Assembly (NCBI GenBank): GCA_013400155.1
Contig: VXBM01000284.1
Coordinates: 62,001-126,000 of the forward strand
Source of the DNA: Helopsaltes ochotensis
Lineage: Eukaryota; Chordata; Aves; Passeriformes; Locustellidae
Length of the DNA: 64,000 nucleotides
Reading direction: 5' to 3'
Shown here: piece by piece, positions 1 to 14,942 of the stretch
Layout of the letters: each line of letters begins with the position of its first letter
How positions within the stretch are numbered: the stretch's first letter is position 1
The notes under the pieces: model-generated
Told to the model about the DNA's origin: nothing
Database searches by the model: none
The model's input: the letters and a program-made list of their open reading frames with translations, nothing else
Translations under genes and position numbers: made by a program

Positions 1-3000
1 AGCTAGGTGAGGAAATGTTAAAACATTCCTTTTTTCCCTGCAGCACCCAATCACCAGGGTACTAAATAGGCATTCCAAAATAAAATGAATGCAGAACCAT
101 ATGGTGAGTTTTGCAGAAAAAAATCACTCATGTACTGCTCTGTACTACAGATGGTTCTGATGGACAGCACATTTTTACTGCCTAGAAAAATGTGAAGACA
201 ATTCTGAAAATCTATTTATGGAGCACTGTCCTTCTATTAGACACAGGGACAGGTAGCCAAAGGGTACCATTAGAGCGTTGCCGTTTCTATTTTATATTCT
301 GCTGCACATGTATTATCTGATCATGCAAACACCTTAGCAAGTCTTTGAACAATGCATTGCTGCATTCAGTCTTAAGACTACATTTTCTTCTATTACGTTC
401 ATCTCACTTTGCAGAATTCTTATTTCTACGTGCAACACTGAGCCTATTTTTGCTTGACCATTTTGAGCATCAGTTATTGGTTATTTATATTTATATGGTT
501 ATTTTTTCTTCTAAACTTAGTAAGCTTGACTGCCTGATCTTTTGAAGCAATAGTGGTCTTTAGTAGTTGTATAGTAGACACATCTGACTTATCACCATAT
601 CTGTGGGATGTTGACTAGATTAAAAAGAAAATCAGCAACAAAAATAAGTGCAAGATCTCTTTTCCTTTACATTTACAATTCCCATATATCTCAGCAGTTT
701 TCTTGTTAACAGATAATGTAAACCAACAAGTATTTTTAACTTTTAGGTTTTCATTTCTGGTTTCCTTAACTACAGGACAGTAATGTTCAAAATGTTCAAT
801 CTACAGGTATCACAATATTGCCAAATTAAATTGCACTGCAAAACATGCAGATTTAGATAACGTCTCAGAATGATCTCTTCACAAAACATAGGAGCATTCA
901 TTTAACAACATAAAATCGTAATTCTCATGTCATCTGCCTGTGACCATAATATTATGAATTTCAGTCTGCTCTTCACGAACTCAGAGGAAGAGAAATACAG
1001 CCCATTCTCCCTCCTCCTCCTCTTTGCCCTTTGCAAGAATTTAAATAAGACTTCCATATCTACTTTCACCACTTACATTCTGTTTCACAAATAAGTGGTT
1101 TTGTGTAAATGCAGATAGCACACAGTCACAGGCATTCCTGTTCTACATTCAGTTTCAACTAGTTTGCATAATTTTCTCTTTAGGGATTCTTACAAAAAAG
1201 TGACAGGGGGATGGAAGTCTGGTTTTTTTACTCCTCAGCCATGAATTCCATCTGTTGTCATGGCACTGAACCCAGCGTTGAATAGCAGCCAGCATTGCTT
1301 TTGATGTTCTGTAGGATTAGTAGAGATGTCTGAAGTTATTGTGCAACATAATTCATTGGAGTATTTCTAACTGAGTTTTACGCAAATGTTAAGTTGCTAA
1401 ATTAATAAATAAATATGGTGTGCTACTAAACTTCACTTTCTGGGGGCAATCCCTTGGACTGCTACTATTTCTGTAATGACTTACATACATTTTTTTTTCA
1501 ATTATTCTCATTTCTACAAACACAAATCAAAAGTCTGTAGCATTTTGTTAGAGGCAATTCAAAAATAATATGTCCAATGAAATATAACTGATGATCTGTA
1601 GCTGGTGAACTGATGAGGCAGGTTTTATTTTTGTAATCTAATAAAAATATTCATGATTTAGTGTGTTTTTGACTATGATATTTTCTATTGAGCTATCTAG
1701 AAAGCTACCATTGATCCTAACTTCAGGAGGAGTCAAATATTCAACAATTAGAGATATTATTCAATGCTCAGGACATTCAGGTTGTCCTATTTCAGATCTT
1801 CAAATCTCTTGACATATATCAATCAAAATTTCAGAAAAGCCCATGGAGTAGAAGAGTGTTATTTTTGTTTGGTTTTTTTTTCTTACAAAGATAAGTCTCA
1901 GTGCTGTATAGGAGTTTCTTCCGACATTTCTTTTCCTAAGAAAAACTAAAGGTTTTCAGTCTAACAACACCTTGTCTTGTTATGGATACAGTTTGGAAAT
2001 ATTTCCAAGTTTAAAACAGAGTTTCTGATGGAAACAGAGAATATTTCACCTTGCATTAACTCAGGAAAAGGACATGTAAGCAGCTTTCTGCAACAGGTAA
2101 ATACAAAGGGTAGCACATGAACAGAATGCTGCTTCCTTTTCTGTCTTTAAGAAACCAAGTTTGCTTCTGCTTCTCAGGAAGCAGCCAGGTTATCCTGGGC
2201 CAGGACAGTGGCTGGGGGACAAAGAGGTAGCAGCTGGCATCTCCTGTCCTCGCTGATGCTTCCCTGCAGGAGCAGCAAGTCTATTTACTGTGCTGTTTCC
2301 TGAGGAGGAGCAGTCCAGCACTTCATCCTTGGAAAAGAAGCATTCAGTTCTGCCTCTGCAGCTGAGAGGTCCTATCTCAGCTCTGCCCAGGAGAGTAGCC
2401 TGGTTGGTGGCTCTTTCTAGCAGAAGTAGAAGATACAGGTCTAGGATGAAGGGCAGACTGTGTGGATTTGGTATCCCACAACTAAGGCCAGTGCCTTGCT
2501 GCTGACTGTGCTCCACGGCTTCAATAGAATGCTTTAGAGAACTATCTTGCACTCTCTTCATCCTGAAAGGACAAATAAGAACTAGATATTTATTTTCTTC
2601 TTTAACTGCTGAAATATTACTGATTTTAAGACTTTTAGATTTATGCTGTTTCTAAACAAAAATAACTCTTTCTTCCTTAAATTCATTATTTTCATACCAA
2701 CAGTGCGCACATACTATATGGTGTATGAGAATGGCATTGGACTCTTACGAGTGTTTGGAAATTATCCTGCCTTTCCAACATGCGACCCTCTTTAAATAAA
2801 ACCATGTAGCCAGTTCAGGTAATGTTTATGTAGAACAAATCCACTTATTTCAGTAGTAGCATCCTGAAGCTACTTCAGTGCAAATTAATATGTTATTGAA
2901 TTAATCAGCTTCTTATTTGAAATAAAAATACAGAATACAGATACTTTGCCTTGAAGACCAACAAAAGTCTTCTGATTTTTGCCAAGGAAAAAGGATAAGG

Positions 3001-5991
3001 ACAACAGGACTTCTTGGAATATGGGATGGAACATGGAACAAACATATGCTCTGCTGTGCAGGTGGGTTGTGCCTGTGGATGTGTCTTGCGTTCACTGGTG
3101 GGCCACTAAAGCTAAACTTTAATAAATTTATTGAAGTGAGGGAGCTTTAAAATTGCAGCAACAAATGCACAAAAAAGCACCTGCTGCAGAGTTAATAGAC
3201 GAAATTTCTTGTTTATTATGAGAAAAAAATTAGCATGATTTATTCTTTTGTGTGTGAACTGGCGGAAAGGTGTGTCTGTTTTAAAAGAAGACATCATCAC
3301 GGCTCACAGTACTTTTTCTCCTTTCTGTAAAGGCGTTTTATCTTCATCTCAGCCTATTAAATGCATGTTTCTTTTATAGCTGACGTATCAATATCTGTAC
3401 AAATGCAGCACAACCCATGAATGATTGGGAGAGAGATGGACAGTACATTGGTTTGGAAGCACAGCTTAGCCACTGGTGACAAAGAGCCCAGAGCCCATTT
3501 ACTTCACCAATATTTAAATCTCATTTCTTTTTGATGCCTCCATCCCCAGCAGCTACAGCCTGCAGTAGATGTGTAGCATGGGAACGGCATCAGCATGGAA
3601 ACTCTGCTGAGCATCAGCTGCAGCCCTGCTTACCTCTCACTTCATCTTCTGGCAGATACAATATGCTCAAATATTTGCTGTATGGTCTCTATGTCTCCAG
3701 GGCTTGACCATACACCCTTCAGCAGGACAGAGAGATTACCATAGCTGGAGAAAGGGGTGTTAACCCCTACTTTTCAGTGATGAACAGACCACTGCTGCAG
3801 CAAATACAAATTGCTGTATCTGGAGATGCTCCGCTCTGTTCCCCTGTGAGCATCCCTTTGGCTGCTCCATACTATGAAGAGAGTTGTAGAGGACTGACAG
3901 TGACAGCACTACAATGACCCTGGTCCAAGGTCAGACATGGCTGGTTTTCTGGTTCTTACGTGCACAAAGGAAGGGAAGAAACAGAAAGGCCAAGAACCCA
4001 GAGTTCATTTGCAGGTTAGATTGAATCTCATTGAGGTGAAAAACCTTTTCCTGGTATCACAAATGCCATTCAGCCCCTGCATGAAGCATTCTGTGCAGAG
4101 CACACACTACCAACACATTTCATGTGTAGCCTGTAAAATTAAAGATTGCCTTTTCACTGATAATTTGGTTCATAAAACACATCCATAGTAGGCTCCTGGT
4201 GAAAAGGTGCAGCTCTGCTAACTGAACATGAGCCCACGAGCAGCGTGGTAAGGAGGGATGCATATGTATTAACACCAGGCTGTATCAGTGAAATTACTTT
4301 CATTTTTCACTGCCAGAGTCCTGTGTGCCAGACTGAGCTGATCTTCAGGAAACAGAGTCAGGCTTGGTTCCCTGTGCCCAGAGGAAAGAGTCTCATCTCG
4401 TAAATAAGTGTCATGCTATCTAATTGTGTGAATTTTACTCAGTTTCATTTTTTAAGTTGTTATTATCTCAGGTACCCACAGACAAGATATCACTGCAGGA
4501 GAAACATTAGGTCCAGGGCCAGAATTATCCTGTCATATTTAAGGACTCTCCTTGGCCACTAAACCTTTTATCCTCCTTAATGAGATCCAAAAGCTAGTCT
4601 CTTTTTTAAAAAACACACAAAAGAGGTGCTGAAGCTCTATGTTTTTCAGGAGTTTAGTAGACTACACTGTGTTGTTTCCATTTTATTTGGCTTTACACTG
4701 CACTGAGAGTGTCTTCAGAGATAGAAACCTTGTTAACAAAAAGCACAATTGTCTAATCTGTGTCAGTCATGCTGATGGACACTGCAGATACCTTGATATT
4801 GTGGTGCTTAGTATTGTCAGATGGAGTTGAAATATCAGCATAAAATTATATTTATAATGAAGTTGGGAGCAAACAGCAATTACTATATACTGTTAACAGG
4901 CTTTCAAAAAGTGCCAGGAAGCCTACTGAACTCTCTTTTCACAATATATCACAAGAAAAAGTTTTATAGGTATCCTGTTTTCAAAAGAGAGACAGGAAGA
5001 CAACGAGACAGAGATCGATCAAGGAAAAAGCATTTAGGGCAAGATTATGAAGTTGTTGGGCACTCAAATCTCATTGACTTCAACTTCTTATTAGCAAGAG
5101 AAAGAGTTGCATAGTTTAGCCTTTAGTGAGACAGTAGGCTTAAAAAATATACATTTGTCAACTTTCAGTTGAAGCGTCTCACTAATAATAATTCTATTCA
5201 GACTACCTAGTAAAAAGAAAATCAAATAAAGTACCTGCATGTGTGGTTTTTTACTATGCATTTCTGCACACAGGAGTGAAGTTCTGTTCAGTTTATAGAA
5301 TATAATTTCTCTAAGATTTTCAAAAGAAGATCACCGTCTGCTGTATTTTATTCCGCAAAAGCTGAGTCAATCTTTCTAAAACTCATTACAATTTGGAATC
5401 AGTTTCTGATCAGTTTCACAGGTGTCCTGAAATATTTCTTTATGTATAGAGAAACAGCACAAGTATTATCAACAACTGAATATTCTTGGATGAAAACTGC
5501 CTTTAATAAGTTTACACTAGGAGAAAAATCTGTTCCTTGATGCAAAAATAAATTACAGAAGGCTTTCCTTTACTCACTAAGAATTAGTTATTTCCTAAAC
5601 TTCTGAGGAGTTTAGAATTACATTATGTAGATATGTTTTTTAAAGCTACTCAGGAAGTAAAGGGAACATGCTGATTCAAGAACTCCTTTTTTGAGAGAAT
5701 ACCCTTCTTCTTCTTCTTAATATCCTTGAAGCTATTATGTATGCCAGACAAATTACGCACCAAAGCCTGAATGTATTGGGGTTGTCAAACATTTCAGGGT
5801 AAACTTTCAGGGTCCTCATCTCTTTCAGTAATCCCATGTTTTAATAAATAAACCCAATTCAAGACTATTTTTTCCTTTGAGGATCCTTTTTCCTTCCAGG
5901 AATGTTTTGGAAGGTAAGCAAACTGTTCCAGTTATTTATAGAGAGAATCCAATCATAGCTAAAGACACAATAATAGAGGCATGGCTCTAGA

Positions 5992-6093
5992 TTAAAACAA
6001 AACAAAAACCCACAAAAATACCCCAAAACACCAAAACCCAAAAACCAAACACCCCCCCCCACACACACACACACATAAAAAACAAAACAAACT
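5992..6093. repeat. A/C-rich low-complexity tract with poly-C and (CA)n
   Basis: About 100 bp made almost only of A and C on the + strand. It runs from AAAACAAAAC-type units through a poly-C run (about 6052-6060) and a short (AC)n run (about 6060-6075) back to AAAACAAAAC. Open frames crossing it, such as the glycine- and cysteine-rich one on the minus strand, are by-products of the repeat. Confidence 0.9.
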
Positions 6094-7194
6094 TGATAGA
6101 ATTTTTTGTCTATGGTGTTTAAGAGATAGCAGAGGAAAAAAACAGGTACATTTGAGGGGGGCATGGGTTAGGTTATGTTTGATGGTATATTTTAATCATT
6201 CCACCAGTGTTTTTTCTAATCTTTCTTGCTTGTCACTGTTAAAAAAAGAACAACATATTTCACTATGTATTGTTTCTCTGCATCTACTGTTTGCCTTCAA
6301 AAACATTTGTTTCCCACCTGCAGTCCAAAGGCAGAAGGAAGTGACAACATTTAAAAGCATAAGCACCCGTTCTACTAACAATTTCAAATCTCAACAAGAG
6401 TCTCCAAGCACTGAAGAAATTTAACCTGTAGCACACAAATGTATTTTACAAAGTAAAGGGGATTTGATTAAACCATGAACTCTTGGAAACAAGGGAATTG
6501 TACCACTGACTCTACAAGAGGCCAGGCTTTCATCCTCATTGCATCCCACAAAAGATCTATAAATACAATCTGAGCCTGAATTTTCCCTCAGTAAAGACTC
6601 AAAATTATTATTTGAATGGAAATGAAGACAGTTTGGGAGTGGGCAGATGTAGTGCAACAGTACTGTCAATCCCATAACTAAAACATGTGGTGCATTTTTA
6701 AAGATAGATCCTGGGACTGGACAAGGACTGTCTTATCCACACAGCTCCTGCCCTTGTCATCATCCTACCTGAACCTTGTGAGAACATTCCTCACAAGGAA
6801 GTGGCTATATGGAGGTTATGTAGATAGTGTAGGAAATATTAGGAAGAGAAAGGTCATCTGTATTTTCAGAGGCCTACTGGTTCCAAACTTGACCTAGAGG
6901 AAGCACTATGGAGCCCATGCCGGAAGGACTGCTGTGCTTTACAACAGTGGTCTAGCATTTGTGGAAGAGATGCATAGGGGCAAAGGCATTTAAGCCCAGG
7001 CCTCTTAATTTTGCACAGTACAGTTCAGGAAAAAATCATCTGCACTGAAGAAGATTAATTTTTGTGCCTCCCAGAATAATTTATAGAAGGTCCTGAGTTA
7101 GGGCAGGCAAAATCCAATAGTACAAGTATGAACAAAGTTATGTTTTAAATTTGAACTCACCTATATTAAAAAGGTTTAGAAGTGTTGCATTTTA

Positions 7195-7225
7195 AGGCAC
7201 CACAGTTTATGTTACTGTGGTGCTT
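7195..7225. repeat. Perfect short inverted repeat (hairpin)
   Basis: The arms GCACCACAGT (7197-7206) and ACTGTGGTGC (7214-7223) are exact reverse complements around a 7-nt loop. One G-U pair and one A-T pair can extend the stem outward. It is too short for a normal pre-miRNA and has no known family assignment. Confidence 0.75.
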
Positions 7226-10200
7226 CACAGCTAGCTGACTACAGCAGTCATGTATGCCCTAGAAAAGTGGGGAGGACAAAACAGCCATGAGTGAAAACCC
7301 TCAGTTATTTAATGCTCTGAGTACTAAGAAACTGAATGCAAAATGTTGCAAATTCTGTCATTTACTTGCAGTGTATACCAAGAAAATCCCAAACTGTTAT
7401 TTCAGTAAAAACCCAAGATGTTTTATAGCTACTGTAGATTTGTTGCCTATGTCAATTGGACATAATCCAGCCCCTCAAAATATGAGTTACAAAAAAATGG
7501 TTAATTTTATGACAAATATGCTTGATGGTATCATAAAGTGGTGGTGAAACTTACCTACATCTTAATAAAAAGTATTGGAGGTGTGACCCTGTTTTCTGAT
7601 ATCCTGAGTTCTGATATCTGCGCAATGTAAATTGTGCCTTTTCAGTTGATTTAAGCAGTTGACAGAGTAAACCATGGATGTTATTCCAGTCTTTGGTTTA
7701 ATTGGAAGCTTTCAACATGTACTCTAATAGTATGGCAAAAGGGACCTGTTTTTCACAGTCATACGTATTCTAGTTATGGAATTTTTCACACTGTTAAACA
7801 CAGCAACACCTTTAAAGCTACTCCAAACTCCAGAACAGTCAGAAGATAGGGGAGAGCTGCTCAAGACTGACTGCCCAGCTCAGCATCTCTCTGGGTGAAC
7901 TGGTGTGCAAAGCCATCTCACACCACTCTGGTGGCATTGGTCACAGGGAAAGAAATGTGCAATTTTGTCCAAATATTTTAATTTTTTCCATACTCTGCAT
8001 TGTTTCTGGAGCCTGAAATCTAGTTTGAGATTACAAAATTCAAAAACAAATAAATAGTGTGGGAGCTTGCTGTATTACAGATAGATAAACACACAGAAGT
8101 ACACATACAAACCTCCACCCTTCTCTCCACCCTCCCCTGCTATCTTGCACATCAAAGGCTGAAGAGTATTTTTGGTATATTCAAAAATCACTCAGGAGAT
8201 GAACAAGCTTATTTGTTCCAAATGATGAAAGTTCAAAGTATTTCATTTATGCTAACAGTTCATTAGTGTAGCCACTCATGTGTGCTAATCCCACTTATTA
8301 AGATTCCCTGTCTCCTATTAATAATAATTTACCTAAATGGGAGATGTTTCAACAAGACTATTCCTACTTTCATATATAATTATACTAGATATGAGTATAG
8401 TATCTTGATAATAATCTTCCTTTTTACAAAATGTTTAATCTAAGTAGAGCTTGGAGTTGCCACAAATGACACTAAGTGCTGCACGGGCTACATTTGAAAT
8501 ACTGTTACTGAGCTCTCTGTACAGTGCTCATCTCCAAAAATCCTCATGTGAGCAGATTAGCAGTGGTATCTTTCCTGAGCAGACAGAAACCTGTACAGCA
8601 GAAAAACACTGGAGCAGAACCCACAAAACCACTCAAGCAACTTAATGGCTCTTGGGACCTTTGGGCAAAGTCTGGCAATGAAAAGAGGCAGCAAATGTTG
8701 CAAAAGCAATGGAGAGGACCCAAGTGTCCTATTATTGTCTATATGAGAGCTTTAGCTAGGACACAAAAAGTGACCATTTCCTTCTTCAGCTGTTTCCAGA
8801 AGTGAGTTAATTGTCTGTCCCTTGAGAGATGATTTAGACAAGACTGTTAAGCCTTGGCAGCTATGGTGCCAGATCTGTTTGTAGGACCTGCTACAGCTTT
8901 GTTCACCTCTGCTACAAGTAGTCAATTTCTTTCATCACATAAGTAGACAACTTTATGCTTCTCCACTCCAATTCCAATAACAGTCAATTTCTTCCTCCTT
9001 TTCCATTAAAGTATCACATCTTTCCTTTTTCCCAGCACACTTCTGTCTTCTCATTGATGACATCTCAGTTTCCACTCTCATACAGGGTAGCCCAACTTCC
9101 CCACACATAGCATTTACACAGTCAGCCCCTAAACCTCACTGTGCAGAAAGCCTGCCTTTCTCTCCATCCTCCTATTTCTGGATAAATCAGACTACCTGCT
9201 TTCTCTCTCAGCTGTCTTACAAGTGCCCAAATCTGTTCTGCCAAGCACCACAGCAGGATGAAAGATATCTCCTCATCTCCACCAGGGAAGGAGGAGGAGC
9301 CAAATAGAACCACACATATTCCTAAGCACATAGAAGGATTATGTCCTTGCCTGTGCATGGGCAACAGTCAGTCCTACAGGGAGGATAGGTACTTATCTGG
9401 AGAAAGAGGGAATGTCTGGCCATCACTAACCTCTGAGAGGCATAGAACTTACTTCAGCACAGAATCTTTCTCCAACAGCCAGACATCAAGGCAGCATGGA
9501 ATGAAACTCAACACCCATGCACTAGCACTCCTTTGGGACTTTAGCTCCTAGCAGTTCCCAGAAGGTGACAAACCAGAGAGAAGATTCAGCTTGAAGATGA
9601 TAACTGAGCACATATGTCCATGCATAGGCATCCAATGACACTTAAGATGCTTTATGAATGAATTTCATGCTTATAGCTGTAAGTCTCATCCAAGTCCTGA
9701 GGCCAATCTAACAGTACCGTGTGCAGGTCTTTGAGGTTGTCAGGTTCTTAAATAGCACTAAATGCCTGTATTTAGGAACTTGAATTGAGCCCTCAGAGGT
9801 CTCCACAACTGTGAGTTTTTGAAGTTCTCACAGTCAAATCCCAATTGAGCCATTCAAGTACATTCAGAAATTGAACACGTCCTGCAAAGCAGACACTGAT
9901 ATTTGGTTAGAGCACACTAGCCAGCTCCCCTTGTTCTATAATGGGAGCACAGCCATTTTGGAGGCCCTTCCATTCTCATGTCTTTACTAGCAAACCATAA
10001 CCTCCCCATTAAGACAATATAAAACAGAAAAACAGAACCAGGAATTCAGCATGGGTTTTACAAGGATAACAACAAAACAAAGAAGCTTACTGATTCTGGT
10101 AGGATGAAATTATGTAATGTGGCACTAAGGGTTGACTCCAATTATTTGCCCAAATTATATTATTCAATATTTCAAAATAATAAAAGATCACAATAGAAGT

Positions 10201-12966
10201 GATAATCCAGGAAATCACATGGGTCTTCAGAGACCACTGCTGATTCATACTACCAACTGGGAATGTTTCAGTCAGCTTGATCAAAGTAAAAAATACTTAT
10301 TACCAACTACCTGCTCACGTATGCAAGCACATTTATGCACTGCATCAATATTTTCCCAAGCATGTTCCTCCATCCTTCTCGATCCTTCCCTTTCTTCTCT
10401 GGTCTTCCTCTAGATAGTCAACCAACCCTCAGTTATTTTTCCCCATTTTTCCCAGTTTTACTATATATGTATTCAAATTTGATATTTTTGACAGTTACCT
10501 AGGTAGTCTTGATCTTACAAAAGTTTAGTGACACTGTTACCTAGGCATTGCTGACATTAAGATTTCCTCTCCCCACTTTTGCCCCTACTGCCATCCAATT
10601 ATTGGGAATTTTGGCCAGCCCTCAACTCATGTAACCTAACCAACTGTGAAACACAGCCAACATTTACAGTACTATTTCTAACTTTTGACAGCTTCTCACT
10701 CTGCTATTCATTATGTCCCACAAGAAAATGTCTCATGCCATGTTCAATTAGTTGAACCTCAAGCCTCTGTCATCTCCCTGCATACCTTACACTTGGCTGC
10801 CTAGCTTTCACCTAATTGGTCCCTAACCCTTATTTAATGACAAAACTTTCTTAAGCATTTAGCTTTATCCTGCAATTTAGTTCCGCGGACCTGTTTGCAT
10901 TTTTTTCCAGATGTATTTTAAAATAAGTAGATGACATTTGATAAAACCATAACCTAATGGCACACCCTTTTATTGCAGTCAGAATATTTTGATGTTCTGA
11001 TGGCAAACACCACTGTTACCTTTTTTATCCTGGCATATTTAAATACACCATAGTTTCTGTCATGACCCAGGACCATAACTGTCATCAAGAAGACCTCTAA
11101 AGGTGTCAGCTGTCTGTGAAGAATGAACCTATAACAATGTAATCCAAAAGTGTCATTTGGCTTAGAGAAAGCAACCGCTCTTTCTCCAGTGGTAAGTAGG
11201 TCCCCCCAAAAGAGAAAAAGAGGACTGGTACACAATACTTCCCCCAGGTAACCTGCAACCACTGACTAATCCTGAGTTCAGATTCACTAAGACTGAAAGT
11301 ACGTGTGCATTTAGTAATCTCAATTCTTGTTGGCAAGTCCATGAACTCATAAATACATTAAATCCAGAACACCATTGCCAAGGATTTTCACAGGCCTGAA
11401 TCTAGTCACTGAAAGGACTTTGGGGTTGGAGTCTTTTCAAACGTGGCTCGTGCTGGATTCATTTGCTGCCAGCAGTTCTTCCTGTTGGACAAGTGAGCAG
11501 TCCCCATCTGTGCTCTCCATCGTCTGACCTGGTGCTATAGACCTTGGTCATGGGATGTATCTCTTCCAGACAGTAATCTCAGACTCCTTTTTTTTTTTCT
11601 CCCTCAAATGTATTCCTTCTTGTTCCCTAAACATAGAAGCCATCTCACCTCATTTTTGAGGTGTTCTTTGGAGCAGAAAATTTTGATATTTTGGAAGGTA
11701 TGTGGCGAGGACAAAAAAAAATCCCAAACCACGGAACATAAGGAGTAATTTTCCTTCAGTCATAATTAGTAGTATCAAGCAACAAGAGGATTACTAGAAT
11801 GACTTAGGTAATGGTGTTCTCTGTTTTGTTCTCTATTAAAAATCCTTTTGCAATTTTTTTGACATCTACCAAATACTGAGCAAGACTTTCCATATAACTG
11901 TCCATCATAACCCCAAAGTGAGTGGCAAGAGTAATCTCAGACCTCATCATTTTCCTTTAGGATATAGAATTCTTTTCTATACCTGTCACACATTTTTTGT
12001 ATATATTAAATTTTATATACCTCAGTTACCACAGTTGATAGGTTGCTCTAAAGTTTTAGTAGCAAACGAAGATAAGTCTATATTTTCTGATTATTTTGTT
12101 CAAATTTCAGAAGTTTCTCTTTCAAACAACAGGTTCTGAGATCTTAAAAGCCTTTACAATGGAATGATTGCCAGAAATGCTTTTAGACGTAAGAAGGTAC
12201 ACTGTTCAACTATTCCTTTCCCTGGGAAACTTGGGAATTTTGTTTCTATGTACTAGAATCCAACATGTTTGCCTCTGTTTATTTTTCCTAACAATGAACT
12301 AGCAACATGTGGTACTGTCAAAAGAAGGAAGAGTTGTGAATTTATTTTGTGGATACCTTGAATATTGACAAATAGCCATATTTTTGATATGGACTACGGC
12401 ATATCAGCACACTTTTGTTATTGTTTTGTTACTTTATCCCCAGATTTCAAAGATACTTATATTTTAAAACTATGAGAATAATAGCAGTCATACTATGCAA
12501 ATTCATTTCCATAATCCAACTAGCTTCTTACTCCAGCTAAAATGAAACATATATTGTAAATGTGCCACAGTTTGCTATAAGAAAAAAAAAAAGAAAACAG
12601 AAATAAAATTATAAACATGCATTTAAGAAAAAAACCCTTCCATGCTTCATTTTCCAGCAGCGAAATATTCCTGCCATTCAATATGCATTATTTGAGCACT
12701 CCTCTGTGCAGCATCATCAACAATGTTTACCGAAGCATGATGACTATGATAAGTTGTTCCAGGGAGTTCATATCTATTGTGCTTGTAGGTCAGCACTTGC
12801 TGTAAGAAGAATGCCACCAAATTCACAAATAAAAGAGAAAAAACATGATAAATGTGATATCAGCATAGGAAAAACTGTTTGATAAGATCTGTGAATGTGC
12901 CAACTTGCTTTTGGTGGGAATTGACCTAGTAGATCTCAGATTAATGACCTGTTCCAGGGGGAGTTG

Positions 12967-12993
12967 TTTATTTATTTATTTATTTATTTATTA
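12967..12993. repeat. (TTTA)n microsatellite
   Basis: Nearly seven uninterrupted TTTA units in AT-rich DNA. It is a simple repeat with no sign of function. Confidence 0.95.
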
Positions 12994-14449
12994 CTATTAA
13001 ATGGACTATTGTTAAAGCCTGCTGCATATGTAGGAACGGGGTTTACTCTGCATGACCTGCTGTCTGAGTCTATGCATGCCTTTAATACATAGCTTAAGCA
13101 TGCACTGGAGTTTTCCATTTTGGATTGATGTTTTTGAAAGTATACATTTTGGTTTTATTTGTCCAAATTTCCTGTCAGGATGTACACGATCTTTAAAAGA
13201 AGGGAGAAGTAAAAGAGCCTTTTAATCATCAACACCACTGAAAACAGTGCCTTATTCTGCAGTTACTGACTGAAAGAATTTTCTTCACTTGGACAGAAAA
13301 TGCCTCTTTACACCCCTTAATGAGAGCTTTACCAGCAGTAAGAGCAGGAGGGGAAGGGGACACGTGAAATTGTAGGCACAGCTCACTGCGTGGGTGACAT
13401 GAAAGACAGTGGGTGCCTTATGTGTCTCCAAGTGAAGGGCCAAATTCAGTGCCTGGGTAGGCTGCAGAGGAGCTGGGAGAGGCTCTGCACATTGCCACTG
13501 TCCCCAGCAGCCAGGCAGACCTGCTTCTACCCGGCCTTCCATAGAAAGTTGAGCGAAAGTTAAACCTCCCAGGAGGTCACATTACCTTGTGTTTGAAGAC
13601 TGGAAGGGAATTGGATGTTAAATAATTCACTCCTGCCCACTCTTCATTTATCATTTCAGGAGTTAGACTTATGTGTCTCTGTGGTAAACTACTGTGTTGC
13701 TAACAGGTAACCAGGCAGTGGGATGGTATGACAGTGTGGTCAAAGCTGCGCTTTCTGTTTCCAGTTGTACATTTAATAATACAAGCAGAAATTGATAGGA
13801 ATATTAAACAGGAGTATGAAATATTATTTTCATTTCCTGCTTCCAGTTCTTTGCTCCATAGCAGGATGGAAGATAACCAAATGCCCCTAGAGGCAATTTG
13901 TCTAGAACATAGGAAGGGATTTGCAATTGGAGTAAGAACATTTTACAATATGGTCATGGCTCTCACAGAGATGAAAATACAGTCAGAAACTCAGCCAATG
14001 GTGCATCTTTCTTCACCGACAGGTTTTGTATAGAAAAGATACAACCAACCTTCAATAAATATGTTGGAAACACTTGTTCATAACAGGTGTTGAGTTGTAG
14101 CAGTGGGTGTTGAGTAGTAGTGTTGAGTGCTACATAGCAGAGAGGTAAATTGAGACCAAACAGCCAAAAACAAGTATGAAGGAAATGCAGACAAATTTGA
14201 CTCAGTGCCCCTGCATGTATATCCATTTCTATATCTGTAACTATTTCTATTTCTATTTCCAATTTCTATCTATATATATCTATAAAATGCTCAAAATTTG
14301 CCTTTCTGTCCATCATTGCTTACTTCTCACACTCTGGAATCACTCTGCTCCGATTCATAGTGGGGTTAGAAGGTCATTCTTCAGCAGACTTAACAAGGGG
14401 CAGCTGTTTTGGCACTTAAAGAATCAGCTAGGCAGAGACTGGTTTTGCC

Positions 14450-14942
14450 NNNNNNNNNNNNNNNNNNNNNNNNNNNNNNNNNNNNNNNNNNNNNNNNNNN
14501 NNNNNNNNNNNNNNNNNNNNNNNNNNNNNNNNNNNNNNNNNNNNNNNNNNNNNNNNNNNNNNNNNNNNNNNNNNNNNNNNNNNNNNNNNNNNNNNNNNNN
14601 NNNNNNNNNNNNNNNNNNNNNNNNNNNNNNNNNNNNNNNNNNNNNNNNNNNNNNNNNNNNNNNNNNNNNNNNNNNNNNNNNNNNNNNNNNNNNNNNNNNN
14701 NNNNNNNNNNNNNNNNNNNNNNNNNNNNNNNNNNNNNNNNNNNNNNNNNNNNNNNNNNNNNNNNNNNNNNNNNNNNNNNNNNNNNNNNNNNNNNNNNNNN
14801 NNNNNNNNNNNNNNNNNNNNNNNNNNNNNNNNNNNNNNNNNNNNNNNNNNNNNNNNNNNNNNNNNNNNNNNNNNNNNNNNNNNNNNNNNNNNNNNNNNNN
14901 NNNNNNNNNNNNNNNNNNNNNNNNNNNNNNNNNNNNNNNNNN
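14450..14942. other. Assembly gap (run of N)
   Basis: 493 consecutive undetermined bases. Several apparent open frames cross this gap only because N codons are not stops; they carry no information. The left flank is ordinary sequence. The right flank opens into an A-rich, purine-biased stretch. The gap length may be estimated rather than real. Confidence 1.

Larger units (their letters stand above)
1..14449. other. Upstream intergenic DNA, no gene recognised
   Basis: AT-rich sequence 5' of PTPRZ1. Every open frame is short (about 100 codons or fewer outside 2190-2561), lacks a recognisable domain and has no convincing exon structure. It contains a few simple repeats and one perfect hairpin, listed separately. 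A block at about 2170-2560 is more GC-rich than its surroundings and is open on both strands, but neither frame resembles a family I know. In mammals FAM3C is the neighbour upstream of PTPRZ1; I see none of its exons here. Distal enhancers cannot be identified without alignment. Confidence 0.7.
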
